Below, in pieces: positions 45,311-54,353 of a stretch of DNA of 63,463 nucleotides. The stretch spans positions 1-63,463 of the forward strand of contig CACHYG010000003.1 of NCBI GenBank assembly GCA_902584015.1, written 5' to 3'. Position 1 is the stretch's first letter. Each line of letters begins with the position of its first letter. The notes under the pieces were generated by a model. It had not been told where the DNA came from, did no database searches, and saw only the letters and a list, made by a program, of their open reading frames with translations. Origin of the DNA: an uncultured Pelagibacteraceae bacterium (GTDB taxonomy: Bacteria; Pseudomonadota; Alphaproteobacteria; Pelagibacterales; Pelagibacteraceae). The position numbers and the translations under genes were made by a program.

Positions 45311-46519
45311 CTATACTGGAACTGGGTTCAATTTAGATCTAATTATAAAAAGCATGATTAAAGATAAAGATATATATATACCAGATATTACAGCAATTTC
45401 TTCAATCGAAAAACCGCTATCAATTAAAATACCGAAAAAAGCTGTCCCGAAAGCAGTAGAAAATACCATCAATGCAGTTGTTAATGCTTTAATCGATCCG
45501 ATATGCTTAACACCATAAATCTCTGCCCAAGTTGAAGATCCTAAAACGTTTGCAAATCCATTTGAGATACCAATTAAACCCAAAAAGATAAATGCTGTAA
45601 TAGGATCATCATAATAAATTATAACTAATGTTGCTAAAAGAAGAGGGATATTCATATAAATTAATATTTTTCTACTTGTAAATTTGTCGATTAAAAATCC
45701 AGATATAAATAATGTGACTACAGACATTAATGAATAAACCATAAATGACTGTGCTATAACATAAGGTCCCCAATTTTTAGACTCTAGAATGAAAGATTGG
45801 TACACAAAAGTACCTGTAGCAATCCATGGCATGGCAAGCATATTTGCACTTATAACATAAAATCTATAATCTTTTAAAACTTCTATTCTTTTCCAATCCT
45901 TAATTTTTTTACTAGGCTTATTTTTTTCTTGTTTAGTCTCTCTCGACTCTAAATTTAAATTTTTAACTAATATAAATGAGGCCATTGGTAAAAACAAAAT
46001 TACTATTAATGATATTGTTATCCAAATATGTTTCCATTCATAAATTGTTAAAAGATAAATAATTAATACAGGTAAAATAAATTCTGATGTTGATAAACCA
46101 AACCACGAGGTACTTAATGCTTTTCCTCGAGACTTAGTAAAGAATCTTGAAATAGTTGTCGAAGCTGTATGAGACATCATACCTTGACCTGAAAATCTCA
46201 TAAAGAGAATTGCAAAGAATAACATATAAATTGAAGATATCTTTGAAAAGAAAAAACAAGAAAATGCTAATAAAATTATTACTATGTAAGAAAATTTGAG
46301 AATATCAATTTCATCAATTTTTTTTCCAAACCAAACCAGAATTAAGCTACTAATTAATGTTGCCGATGCATATATTGAGCCAAATTGTCCATGAGTAATT
46401 GAAAGTGTATCCCTAATACTAGAATTGAATAAACCGAGAAAAAAACTCTGTCCAAAACTTGAAAAAAATGTAAAAATAAATCCAAATAAAATTACTTTTA
46501 TACTTAAACTTTTAAACAT
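45311..46519 (-). CDS. Major facilitator superfamily transporter
   Basis: A 402-residue membrane protein with twelve predicted hydrophobic segments. Typical MFS elements include the start FSSFGQSFFLGLFNSSIRD, the loop 2-3 region with WFGKKIDEID, a central charged loop (ESRETKQEKNKPSKKIKDW, about 200-218) and FLIDKFTSRKILIYMN in the second half. It resembles oxalate/formate or monocarboxylate antiporter-like carriers, but the substrate cannot be given. It is divergent from the dehydrogenase gene by 8 bases. Confidence 0.85.
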   Translation of the reverse strand: MFKSLSIKVILFGFIFTFFSSFGQSFFLGLFNSSIRDTLSITHGQFGSIYASATLISSLILVWFGKKIDEIDILKFSYIVIILLAFSCFFFSKISSIYMLFFAILFMRFSGQGMMSHTASTTISRFFTKSRGKALSTSWFGLSTSEFILPVLIIYLLTIYEWKHIWITISLIVILFLPMASFILVKNLNLESRETKQEKNKPSKKIKDWKRIEVLKDYRFYVISANMLAMPWIATGTFVYQSFILESKNWGPYVIAQSFMVYSLMSVVTLFISGFLIDKFTSRKILIYMNIPLLLATLVIIYYDDPITAFIFLGLIGISNGFANVLGSSTWAEIYGVKHIGSIKALTTALMVFSTAFGTAFFGILIDSGFSIEEIAVISGIYISLSLIMLFIIRSKLNPVPV

Positions 46520-46527
46520 AAAAAATT

Positions 46528-47397
46528 ATGACTTGTAATGTTGCTTTCATAGGTCTTGGTGTAATGGGTTATCCAATGGCTGGATATATATCAAAAGGTG
46601 GGCACAATGTAACTGTTTTTAATCGAACTAAATCAAAAGCAGAAAAGTGGATTAAAGAATACAAAGGAAAATTGGCTGAAACACCAGCGGAAGCAGCAAA
46701 AGATGCGGAGTATATTTTTACATGTGTTGGAAATGATGATGATTTAAGTGAAGTTACCTTTGGCGAGAATGGTGTATTTAAAACAATTAAAAAGGAATCA
46801 GTTTATATTGATAACACAACAGCATCAGCAACAATTGCTAGAGAAATTTATAAATATGCAAAGAAAAATGGATTTGGTTCTCTAGATGCTCCAGTATCCG
46901 GTGGTCAAGCCGGTGCTGAAAATGGTGCTCTTACAGTAATGATTGGTGGTGATCAAAAAGATTTTGATAAAGCAAAAGATAAAATTGATTGCTATAGCAA
47001 AAAAATGAAATTACTTGGAAAAGCTGGCAATGGTCAGTTAGCAAAAATGGTAAATCAAATCTGTATCGCAGGCCTAGTTCAGGGACTTTCTGAAGCCATT
47101 AATTTTGGAATTAAAGCAGGATTAAATATGGAAGATGTAATCGAGGTAATTTCAAAAGGAGCGGCTCAATCTTGGCAAATGGAAAATAGATATAAAACAA
47201 TGATTGATGATAAGTTTGATTTTGGATTTGCAGTAGATTGGATGAGAAAAGATTTAAAAATTGCAATGGATGAAGCTAAAAATAATGGTTCATTATTGCC
47301 CGTAACTGAACTAGTTGATAAATATTACAGTGAAGTTCAAGATATGGGTGGCAAACGTTGGGATACATCAAGTTTAATCAAAAGATTTAGAAAGTAG
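46528..47397 (+). CDS. 3-Hydroxyisobutyrate dehydrogenase-family oxidoreductase
   Basis: A 289-residue beta-hydroxyacid dehydrogenase. The Rossmann motif is FIGLGVMGYPMAGYISKGG, the substrate motif is DAPVSGGQAGAENGALTVM and the catalytic Lys is in GNGQLAKMVNQ. Members oxidise 3-hydroxyisobutyrate, tartronate semialdehyde or related acids; HxRTxxKA-like FNRTKSKAEKW after strand 2 suggests NADP preference. The precise substrate is open. It precedes the flavin-type gene by 6 bases. Confidence 0.87.
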   Translation: MTCNVAFIGLGVMGYPMAGYISKGGHNVTVFNRTKSKAEKWIKEYKGKLAETPAEAAKDAEYIFTCVGNDDDLSEVTFGENGVFKTIKKESVYIDNTTASATIAREIYKYAKKNGFGSLDAPVSGGQAGAENGALTVMIGGDQKDFDKAKDKIDCYSKKMKLLGKAGNGQLAKMVNQICIAGLVQGLSEAINFGIKAGLNMEDVIEVISKGAAQSWQMENRYKTMIDDKFDFGFAVDWMRKDLKIAMDEAKNNGSLLPVTELVDKYYSEVQDMGGKRWDTSSLIKRFRK

Positions 47398-47403
47398 CAA
47401 TGT

Positions 47404-48003
47404 ATGCAACCAGCATACTATGAGGATCTAGAAGAAATTCAAAATAAGTATTGGTCCATGCTCAATGATGCTGTGACTAATAGAGGTTCTCCTTTCAGAA
47501 TTCCTGTTTTTATTTGTGCTCATCAAGATGAGGTTGATGGCAGAATTGTTGTTCTAAGAAAATCAGATAGAGAAAATAATCTATTACAATTTCATACCGA
47601 TTTAAGATCTCCAAAGGTAGATATTCTTAAAAAAAATAAGAATGCCTCTTTAGTTTTCTACGATAAAGAGGAAAAAATTCAGTTAAGAGTGAAGGTTGAA
47701 TGTGAAATTAATAACCAAAATTCAACTACAAAAGAGTCTTGGAAAAAAACTCAACATATTAGTAGAAGATGCTATTTAACAGACAGCCCACCTGGAACTA
47801 TCTCAAACAGTCCAACATCTGGGATGATATCAAAATTAGAAGATTTTGATTATACAATAGATCAAAGTGAAGAAGGTTATAAAAACTTTACTGTTATTAA
47901 ATGCAAAATTAAATCAATAGAGTGGTTATATCTTGCAGCAAAAGGTCATAGAAGAGCTCAGTTTGATTTTAAAAATAACAAAAATACCTGGTTAGTTCCT
48001 TAG
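47404..48003 (+). CDS. Pyridoxamine 5'-phosphate oxidase-fold flavoprotein
   Basis: A 199-residue protein with the FMN-binding split-barrel fold. RIPVFICAHQDEVDGRIVVLR, LQFHTDLRSPKVDIL, ASLVFYDKEEKIQLRV and the C-terminal EWLYLAAKGHRRAQFDF are typical of PPOX-type proteins and partly mirror PdxH. It is probably not canonical PdxH, because the PdxH C-terminal R-L-x-P ending is absent (it ends NTWLVP). Substrate unknown. It overlaps the convergent gene by 4 bases (TTAG). Confidence 0.75.
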   Translation: MQPAYYEDLEEIQNKYWSMLNDAVTNRGSPFRIPVFICAHQDEVDGRIVVLRKSDRENNLLQFHTDLRSPKVDILKKNKNASLVFYDKEEKIQLRVKVECEINNQNSTTKESWKKTQHISRRCYLTDSPPGTISNSPTSGMISKLEDFDYTIDQSEEGYKNFTVIKCKIKSIEWLYLAAKGHRRAQFDFKNNKNTWLVP

Positions 48004-48596
48004 TCTTTAATTTTTCTAATAAGTAAACTGGTCATAGCTCTTTTTTTACAAAACTTATAGTCATTGTCTGCCAATTTTTTTCCAGTTGCATCATCAAACA
48101 ATTTCCAATTATATTTAACACAACTTGTTGGTTTTTTTCCTAAACTTAATATTTTCAATTCTACAGTTCTTGCTCCCCGATCTGTAACTGAAAAGGTTCT
48201 GATTTCATTTTTTTTCCACAAACCTAGGGGAAACTTACATCCATTTTTAATATATTTTGTTCCTGATCTCCTTTGGTCATAAACTCGTCCCATACACTGA
48301 CCATCATTAGTTACTGTAAATAATTGAGTTTTTTTTACTTTTCCAGATTTATTTTTTTGTGTTCTCTTGTAAACTTTAATTATTTCATCCGTTCCTGGAT
48401 ATTTCCAATCAATTGGTCCAACAATTTTCTTTCTACGTTTTTCACCAAAAATCGTATCTGCTGAGGTATATATAATTTCTTTGTCATCTCTAATATCACC
48501 ACCTGTGAATAGTTCTAAAGGTATAAATCTTTCATTAGCAATGGATATATTTGGTAAAAGAAATATTGTAACAATTATAAAAATAATTTTTTTCAC
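48000..48596 (-). CDS. Secreted protein of unknown function
   Basis: A 198-residue protein with a signal peptide (residues 1-20, ending ISIA). The mature part is basic, with five Cys residues (near 106, 120, 158 and 183 among them), a GDIRDDKEIIYTSADTIFG stretch and a WKYPGTDEIIKVYKR segment. I recognise no family. The start is GTG; the only nearby ATG is out of frame. It lies downstream of and in the same direction as the methyltransferase at 48615, so it may belong to that glycan/envelope group. Confidence 0.6.
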   Translation of the reverse strand: MKKIIFIIVTIFLLPNISIANERFIPLELFTGGDIRDDKEIIYTSADTIFGEKRRKKIVGPIDWKYPGTDEIIKVYKRTQKNKSGKVKKTQLFTVTNDGQCMGRVYDQRRSGTKYIKNGCKFPLGLWKKNEIRTFSVTDRGARTVELKILSLGKKPTSCVKYNWKLFDDATGKKLADNDYKFCKKRAMTSLLIRKIKD

Positions 48597-48614
48597 TACA
48601 TAATGTTATATTGT

Positions 48615-49427
48615 TTAAAATCTAAATAAAAGTATTCTTTTTAATAAATTATAAATATACAAAATCAATGTAAAAAGTTTATAAAAAATTTTATATTTAA
48701 TAAAATATCTGAAATGGTTTCCAGATCTGTTTGTTTTTTCTTTAAATTTCATATTTTCGTAAGAATGGTTAATCACCTCCCTACTTAATTGATTGTTTTC
48801 ACCTTTTTTTAGAAAAATCATATTGTGATAAAATGAAATATTAGTAATTTTTCCATCATATTTCTTTTTGATATAATAAGGATTAGCTACTTCTTGGTGA
48901 TTCAAACTATCAGTCAAATGTTTAAAAAAATTCATATGAGAATTTGAATATTTTAAATCAAAAGGATTCCCACCAAAAAAATGATTATAGCTTGTTTGAA
49001 TATCCTCAACAATATAAAGACCATTATCTTTTAATGCTGGGAATAGTAAATTGAAGCTTTTTTTAACATCTTTAGATAAATGACTTCCGTCGTCAATAAT
49101 TATATCAAACTCTTTATATTTATAGATAATTTTATCTATAAAAGATTTATCACTTTGTGATCCTTGGTGAACTTTTATGTTATTTCTATCAAGTTTTTTT
49201 TCTACAATATCAATCTTATGAATATCAATTCCAACTATAATTGAATTTTTAAAATAATCACTCCAGGTTAAAAGGGATTTTCCATCTGCTATGCCAATTT
49301 CAAGAATTTTTAAATTTCCATCCCTTATTTTTTCAAAATAACTTTCATAATTTTGAATATATCCATGCTCAATTTTGTCTGATTTATAAATCTCTGCAAT
49401 TGATTTGAGATTTTTAGTTTCTGACAT
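48615..49427 (-). CDS. SAM-dependent methyltransferase, macrocin O-methyltransferase-like
   Basis: A 270-residue class I methyltransferase. Motif I is LKILEIGIADGKSL and the following strands give IIVGIDIHKID and FDIIIDDGSHLSKDVKKSF. The D-D-G-S-H motif is shared with sugar O-methyltransferases that bind a metal, such as those acting on macrolide deoxysugars. A hydrophobic, basic C-terminus (about 240-270) may attach to the membrane. A role in O-methylating a surface glycan is plausible from the neighbouring glycosyltransferases. Confidence 0.75.
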   Translation of the reverse strand: MSETKNLKSIAEIYKSDKIEHGYIQNYESYFEKIRDGNLKILEIGIADGKSLLTWSDYFKNSIIVGIDIHKIDIVEKKLDRNNIKVHQGSQSDKSFIDKIIYKYKEFDIIIDDGSHLSKDVKKSFNLLFPALKDNGLYIVEDIQTSYNHFFGGNPFDLKYSNSHMNFFKHLTDSLNHQEVANPYYIKKKYDGKITNISFYHNMIFLKKGENNQLSREVINHSYENMKFKEKTNRSGNHFRYFIKYKIFYKLFTLILYIYNLLKRILLFRF

Positions 49428-49429
49428 TT

Positions 49430-49942
49430 CTAAAATATTGACTTAGAATATTTTTTCCAATTATCTTGATAATGTTTAGTATTTTCTGAGACTGCTTTTT
49501 TTTCATCTTCTGTAACTTCTCTCACCACTTTGCCTGGCGATCCAATTACAAGTGAATTATCTGGTATCTCTTTATTCTCTGTAATTAATGCTTTTGCTCC
49601 GACTATACAATTTTTTCCAATCTTAGCATTATTCAAAATAACTGCTCCAATTCCAATCAGACTGTTGTCTCCTATTGAACAACCATGAAGCATAACTAAA
49701 TGGCCAACGGTAACATTTTTTCCTACCTTTAAAGGGTAACCTGGGTCAGTATGAAGGACACATCCATCTTGTACATTTGACCCCTCACCTATATGAATAT
49801 TTTCTAAATCACCTCTTAAAGTTGCATTAAACCATATACTTGTATTTTTTTCTAAAGTTACATCTCCTATTACAACTGCATTAGGCGCTACCCAATTTTC
49901 GCCAGAGTTTTTTGGTTTTTTATCTTTTAAATCATAAAACAT
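49430..49942 (-). CDS. Gamma-carbonic anhydrase family protein
   Basis: A 170-residue left-handed beta-helix protein. The three metal histidines are placed as in gamma carbonic anhydrases: one in GCVLHTDPG and two in [15 protein letters not shown]. The N-terminal [13 protein letters not shown] and [17 protein letters not shown] are family marks. Activity of this subgroup (YrdA/PaaY type) is often unproven. It is divergent from the thioredoxin-fold gene with 20 bases between. Confidence 0.88.
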   Translation of the reverse strand: MFYDLKDKKPKNSGENWVAPNAVVIGDVTLEKNTSIWFNATLRGDLENIHIGEGSNVQDGCVLHTDPGYPLKVGKNVTVGHLVMLHGCSIGDNSLIGIGAVILNNAKIGKNCIVGAKALITENKEIPDNSLVIGSPGKVVREVTEDEKKAVSENTKHYQDNWKKYSKSIF

Positions 49943-49962
49943 AAATTATATATTGTTGTACC

Positions 49963-50517
49963 ATGGCTCTTACAAAAACTCCAATATGCGATTTTGGAAA
50001 AAAAGCTGAAGATTTCAAACTGAAATCCACAGATAATAAAATAATTTCTTTAAATGATATAAAAGGTGAAAAAGGAACACTATTAATGTTTATTTGTAAC
50101 CATTGTCCATATGTCAAAGCGATAATTGAGGATTTAGTTAAAGACTGTAAAAATTTAGAAAAATTTGGAATTAATTCAGCTGCAATATGTTCTAATGATG
50201 TAAAAAATTATCCTGAGGATTCTTTTGAAAACATGATTAGTTTTTCAAAAGAAAATAATTTTTCTTTTCCATATCTTCATGATGAAACCCAACAAGTAGC
50301 TAAAATGTATAATGCTGTTTGTACACCAGATTTTTTTGCATATAATGGAAACTTGAAGTTACAATATAGAGGTCGAATTAAACAGCTCAAAGATCTAAAA
50401 CCAATTAACAATGGTGAAAGTGAATTATTTAAGGCATTAAAATTAATTTCAAAAACTGGTAAAGGACCTGAAGAACAACATCCAAGTATGGGGTGTAATA
50501 TTAAATGGATTAAATAA
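49963..50517 (+). CDS. Thioredoxin-fold (AhpC/TSA-like) protein
   Basis: A 184-residue thioredoxin-fold protein. The active site is the CNHCPY motif (near residues 45-50), in place of CxxC forms such as CGPC. ITDFDLKSTDNK-like phrasing at the start and TPDFFAYNGNLKLQYRG near residue 125 fit the AhpC/TSA-like group of thioredoxin-family proteins. It probably acts as a cytosolic disulfide reductase or peroxidase; no signal peptide is seen. Its stop abuts the GT4 start (TAAATG). Confidence 0.8.
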   Translation: MALTKTPICDFGKKAEDFKLKSTDNKIISLNDIKGEKGTLLMFICNHCPYVKAIIEDLVKDCKNLEKFGINSAAICSNDVKNYPEDSFENMISFSKENNFSFPYLHDETQQVAKMYNAVCTPDFFAYNGNLKLQYRGRIKQLKDLKPINNGESELFKALKLISKTGKGPEEQHPSMGCNIKWIK

Positions 50518-51600
50518 ATGTTCTTAATCTTAACAAGAAATTTTCCACCTGAAATTGGAGGTATGCAAAATTTAATGCATGGCCTAACAAAGTCTTTATC
50601 TAAATTAAATATTGTAAAAGTTTTTGCAGATTATCATGAAAATTATTCTGTTTTTGATAATAGTGTAAATTTTTCAATAGAAAGAGTTGGTGGCCCAAAA
50701 TTACTAAGAAAATACAGAAAATCTTATTTAATCAACGATTTTTTAAAAAATAATAAAAATGTTAATTGTATTATAGCTGATCATTGGAAAAGTCTTGAAC
50801 TTATAAAAACAAATAAAAAAAAGATATGTTTGATTCACTCTAAGGAAATCAATCATGAGAAAGGTTCAAGACAAAATAGAAAATTAATAAATATTTTAAA
50901 TAATGTTGATCACGTAATTTCAAATTCATTGTTTACGAAAGAATTAGCAATAAGGGTGGGTGTTAATGAAGATAAAATAAGTGTTATTAATCCAGGTATT
51001 GATGATGTTATAGAAATTTCTAAAACTGATGATGAAGAAGCTGAAAAAATATTTCAAGGTAAATCGAATAGATTAATAACAGTCTCAAGGTTAGATAAAA
51101 GAAAAAATCACGAAAAAGTTATTATGGCTCTAAGAAATTTGAAAGAACTTTATCCAAATATAATTTATGTTTGTATTGGATATGGAACTGAAGAAGAAAA
51201 CTTAATAAAATTGGTTAATGAGCTAAATTTAAACAACCATGTTTTATTTCTTAAAAATATTAAAACAGGTCTCAAAAACGCTTTATTATCCAAATCAAAT
51301 ATTTTCGTAATGCCCTCAATAGTTCATAACAAATCTGTTGAGGGTTTTGGAATTGCTTATGTTGAGGCAGCTCAATATGGTGTTCCTTCAATTGGTGGAA
51401 AAGATGGTGGTGCATCTGATGCTATCATACACGAAAAAACAGGTATTATTTGTGATGGTAATAATCTTGAAGAAATATATTCATCAATAGATAAATTACT
51501 TAAAGACCACAGATATAAAGAATATGGAAAAGCTGCGAAGGAGTTCTCAGAGAATTTTAATTGGAAAAAAATAATCAAAAGTTATCAAAAAATTTTATAA
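50518..51600 (+). CDS. GT4-family glycosyltransferase
   Basis: A 360-residue GT-B fold enzyme. The N-terminal TRNFPPEIGGMQNLM loop and the C-terminal ISVINPGID, LITVSRLDKRKNHEKVI, CIGYGTEEENLI and EGFGIAYVEAAQYGVPSIGG blocks (the last with the E-x7-E nucleotide-sugar motif) are typical of GT4. Donor and acceptor are unknown; the adjacent GT9 and DUF6165 genes suggest lipopolysaccharide or another surface glycan. It overlaps the GT9 gene end by 6 bases. Confidence 0.87.
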   Translation: MFLILTRNFPPEIGGMQNLMHGLTKSLSKLNIVKVFADYHENYSVFDNSVNFSIERVGGPKLLRKYRKSYLINDFLKNNKNVNCIIADHWKSLELIKTNKKKICLIHSKEINHEKGSRQNRKLINILNNVDHVISNSLFTKELAIRVGVNEDKISVINPGIDDVIEISKTDDEEAEKIFQGKSNRLITVSRLDKRKNHEKVIMALRNLKELYPNIIYVCIGYGTEEENLIKLVNELNLNNHVLFLKNIKTGLKNALLSKSNIFVMPSIVHNKSVEGFGIAYVEAAQYGVPSIGGKDGGASDAIIHEKTGIICDGNNLEEIYSSIDKLLKDHRYKEYGKAAKEFSENFNWKKIIKSYQKIL

Positions 51601-52527
51601 ATTTATTTTTTCGAATACTTTTCTTGCGCTAAGTTTACTTAAATCTTCAACTTGAATTGCTTTAAAATTTTCTCTTTCAATACTTACTTTATATGCTGTT
51701 GTATGAGATCCAAATAATGCAATACCTTTAGCATCAAGATGAGCAGAGATATGTGCTGGTCCCGTGTCGTTAGCAACTACAAATGAACTTTTTTTTATTA
51801 AAGAAGCTAATTGAGGAATACTAAGAGATTTACCATTATCTAATATACATTCCGCATCAAAGGATTTGGTCTCTTTAACTTCATTTGGTCCAGGTGCAAT
51901 TACGACTTTATACTCATTTTTAAATTCATCATTTATGATTTTTATAAGTTCATTAAAGTACGGCCACTTCTTAAGCTTTAGATGCGGAGAGCAAAACGGA
52001 AACAAGACAATATATTTTTCGAGTTTAAACTTATTATTAATTTCAGATATATCAGTACATGACCAATTAAAATCAGGTTTAAGAGTAAATTTTGTATGCA
52101 ATCCAGAAGTCTTTAATTGATGATCAAATCTTTCTAAGACTGGTAATTTATCAAACTCCACTTTGCTTTTATTTGTGGGTAATGTTGTATTAGAAGAAGA
52201 CCATGAATAATGATCTGAATTTGGAAATAAAATTTTTTTATAAAATGATGTTCTTGATGAATTTTGTAAATCAAAAACTTTTACAAATTTAAGTTTTTTA
52301 ATTTTTCTCATTAACAAATATAAATAAATGATATTAAATTTTGATAATCTCTTATCTAAAATAACGTCAGTAATAAAAGGGTTTTTTTTAAATAAATCAA
52401 AATAAGGTTTGGAGGTCATAATATAAAGCTTATGTTTCTTGTTGTTTTCATAAATATCTTGAATTACACCACTTGCCTGGGCTATATCACCTAAAGATCC
52501 AAGTTTAATAATTAATATATTAGACAT
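51595..52527 (-). CDS. GT9-family (heptosyltransferase-like) glycosyltransferase
   Basis: A 310-residue GT-B enzyme of family 9. The N-terminus NILIIKLGSLGDIAQASGVI matches ADP-heptose transferases, and FVVANDTGPAHISAHLDAKG followed by ALFGSHT is the C-terminal family signature. It probably adds heptose or a related sugar to the lipopolysaccharide core. It is divergent from the DUF6165 gene (32 bases). Confidence 0.88.
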   Translation of the reverse strand: MSNILIIKLGSLGDIAQASGVIQDIYENNKKHKLYIMTSKPYFDLFKKNPFITDVILDKRLSKFNIIYLYLLMRKIKKLKFVKVFDLQNSSRTSFYKKILFPNSDHYSWSSSNTTLPTNKSKVEFDKLPVLERFDHQLKTSGLHTKFTLKPDFNWSCTDISEINNKFKLEKYIVLFPFCSPHLKLKKWPYFNELIKIINDEFKNEYKVVIAPGPNEVKETKSFDAECILDNGKSLSIPQLASLIKKSSFVVANDTGPAHISAHLDAKGIALFGSHTTAYKVSIERENFKAIQVEDLSKLSARKVFEKINL

Positions 52528-52559
52528 ATTTTAAACAACTTAACATAATATAAAAATTT

Positions 52560-52949
52560 ATGAATAAAATACTTGTTGAAGTTTCGGTTGGTGAATTATT
52601 AGATAAAATTTCTATTTTAGAGATAAAAAAAGAAAAGATAAAAGATCAAAATAAACTTAAATTTATAAATGAGGAATTTAAGTTGTTAAAAGATCAATAT
52701 GATAAAAATGTGAAACCGGATCATAAAATCAATGAACTATTTAATAAACTTAAAGAAATTAATAATAAATTATGGAATATTGAAAATGAAAAAAGATTAT
52801 GTGAAAAAAATTCAGATTTCGGTGAGGTTTTTATTAGAACATCAAGAGATATTCATTTCCTGAATGATGAAAGAGGGAAAGTTAAACTTGAGATGAATAA
52901 TCATACTGGATCTAAAATTAAAGAGATCAAAGAATATACATCATATTAA
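52560..52949 (+). CDS. DUF6165-like protein
   Basis: A 129-residue, highly charged and mostly helical protein with no signal peptide or membrane segment. VEVSVGELLDKISILEIK at the start and an ending of IHFLNDERGKVKLEMN match what I recall of DUF6165, a family often beside lipopolysaccharide glycosyltransferase genes. Coiled-coil character is likely between residues 15 and 90. Function is unknown. Here it is divergent from the GT9 gene, in line with that association. Confidence 0.65.
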   Translation: MNKILVEVSVGELLDKISILEIKKEKIKDQNKLKFINEEFKLLKDQYDKNVKPDHKINELFNKLKEINNKLWNIENEKRLCEKNSDFGEVFIRTSRDIHFLNDERGKVKLEMNNHTGSKIKEIKEYTSY

Positions 52950-53617
52950 TAGCTGTATTTTTTCTCTAAAAACTTTATAACATTATGGATTATAAAAGTT
53001 ATAAATAGATATATTCCACCAGCAACTATAAAAACTTCAATAGGTTTAAATGTTGTAGATATTATGTATTTTGCGACACCTGTAAGATCCATCAAAGTAA
53101 CAGTGCTTGCCAAAGAAGTACCCTTCATCATTAAAATGATTTCATTACCATAAGCTGGTAAAGATTGTCTAATAGCAATAGGAATTTGAATTTTATAAAA
53201 AATAATTTTATTTGATATTCCCAAGCTCTGACCTGCTTCGATTATTCCAGGTTTAATTGTTTGAAATGCAGATCGTAATATTTCAGATGTGTAAGCACCT
53301 GTATTTAGCGAAAAAGCAATTATTGCACACCAATAAGGTTCTTTTAAAATTACCCATAATACTGTTGATCTTAAATATTCAATTTGACCTAAGCCAAAAT
53401 AAATGATGAATATTTGAACTAAAAGTGGTGTTCCTCTAAATACGTAGGAATAACCATAGGCGAATTTATTTACAATTGGGTTTTTATTAACTCTTAAAAT
53501 CGCGAAACAAAGACCAATAAATAATCCAAAAATTAATGATGCAGATAATAGTTTTATTGTTACTAAAGTAGCATTAAGTAGTTTTGGAAAACTATTTATC
53601 ATAAGTTCAAAATCCAT
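52946..53617 (-). CDS. Polar amino acid ABC transporter permease, HisM type
   Basis: A 223-residue permease with about five hydrophobic segments. FRGTPLLVQIFIIYFGLGQI and the EAA loop (IIEAGQSLGISNKIIFYKIQIP, around 130-150) mark the HisM/OccM branch. I start at the ATG ending at 53617, which overlaps the upstream TGA by one base (TGATG), not at the TTG before it. It pairs with the HisQ-type permease to form the channel. No ATPase gene is adjacent. Confidence 0.9.
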   Translation of the reverse strand: MDFELMINSFPKLLNATLVTIKLLSASLIFGLFIGLCFAILRVNKNPIVNKFAYGYSYVFRGTPLLVQIFIIYFGLGQIEYLRSTVLWVILKEPYWCAIIAFSLNTGAYTSEILRSAFQTIKPGIIEAGQSLGISNKIIFYKIQIPIAIRQSLPAYGNEIILMMKGTSLASTVTLMDLTGVAKYIISTTFKPIEVFIVAGGIYLFITFIIHNVIKFLEKKYSY

Positions 53618-54309
53618 CAAAAACCTCTGCTGTATCTAATTTCTAATTTATTTATTAACTTCATACTTAAATATGTAAGCAATAAATATAAAACTGCTGC
53701 AAATGAATAAAAAAATAAAGGATCTCTTGTCGATCCAGCTGCAATGTAAGACTGCCTCATTATTTCAACTAAACCCGTTACTGATATAAGTGAAGTATCT
53801 TTTAAAGTAATTTGCCAAACATTACTTAAGTTAGGAATGGCAAGTCTTAACATTTGAGGCATAATCACTTTAAAAAAATGAACTGGTTTTTTTAAACCTA
53901 AAACCTTTGAGGCCTCAAATTGTCCTTTATCAATTGATTGAATTGCTCCTCTAAAAACTTCTGTTGAATAAGCTCCTGAGATAATGCCAATTGCAAAAGA
54001 CCCAGTGATAAATGCGTTAATTTCAATATATTCATTATAACCAAATATAGAAGCAACATACATAACTGCTCCACTTCCGCCAAAGAAAAATAAATAAATA
54101 ACCAGTAATTCAGGTACTCCTCTGATAACTGTTGTGTAACAGTTTCCTATAAGATTTAAAAATTTACTTTTGGATAATTTAAGTGGGGTAAATATTAAAG
54201 CAAAAAGAAAACCTATGATCATAGCTGTTATTGAAACAGCAATTGTCATCATTGTTGCGATTAGCAGTTCATCGCCCCAACCAGTTTTGCCGAATGAAAG
54301 AAGTTCCAT
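53617..54309 (-). CDS. Polar amino acid ABC transporter permease, HisQ type
   Basis: A 230-residue permease with about five hydrophobic segments. VIRGVPELLVIYLFFFGG and the coupling loop QFEASKVLGLKKPVHFFKVIMP (about 140-160) mark the HisQ/OccQ branch. It lies 44 bases after the binding-protein gene; a perfect 10-pair hairpin fills that gap and ends 6 bases before this ATG. No Shine-Dalgarno sequence is evident. Confidence 0.9.
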   Translation of the reverse strand: MELLSFGKTGWGDELLIATMMTIAVSITAMIIGFLFALIFTPLKLSKSKFLNLIGNCYTTVIRGVPELLVIYLFFFGGSGAVMYVASIFGYNEYIEINAFITGSFAIGIISGAYSTEVFRGAIQSIDKGQFEASKVLGLKKPVHFFKVIMPQMLRLAIPNLSNVWQITLKDTSLISVTGLVEIMRQSYIAAGSTRDPLFFYSFAAVLYLLLTYLSMKLINKLEIRYSRGF

Positions 54310-54315
54310 ACAGAC

Positions 54316-54340
54316 TGGCGACTATATATGATAGTCGCCA
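54316..54340 (-). other. Intercistronic hairpin between binding protein and permease genes
   Basis: TGGCGACTAT and ATAGTCGCCA form a perfect 10-pair stem around a 5-base loop. It lies 13 bases after the binding-protein stop and 6 bases before the permease start. There is no U tract, so it is not a full terminator. It is better read as an mRNA stabiliser or processing stem that favours binding-protein expression. Confidence 0.75.
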
Positions 54341-54353
54341 AATCTAAAATTAT

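Noticed and set aside
54316..54340. Perfect inverted repeat as a transposon end or REP element
   Set aside because: Only one copy was noticed, with no transposase or target duplication; its place between two transporter genes fits an mRNA stem.
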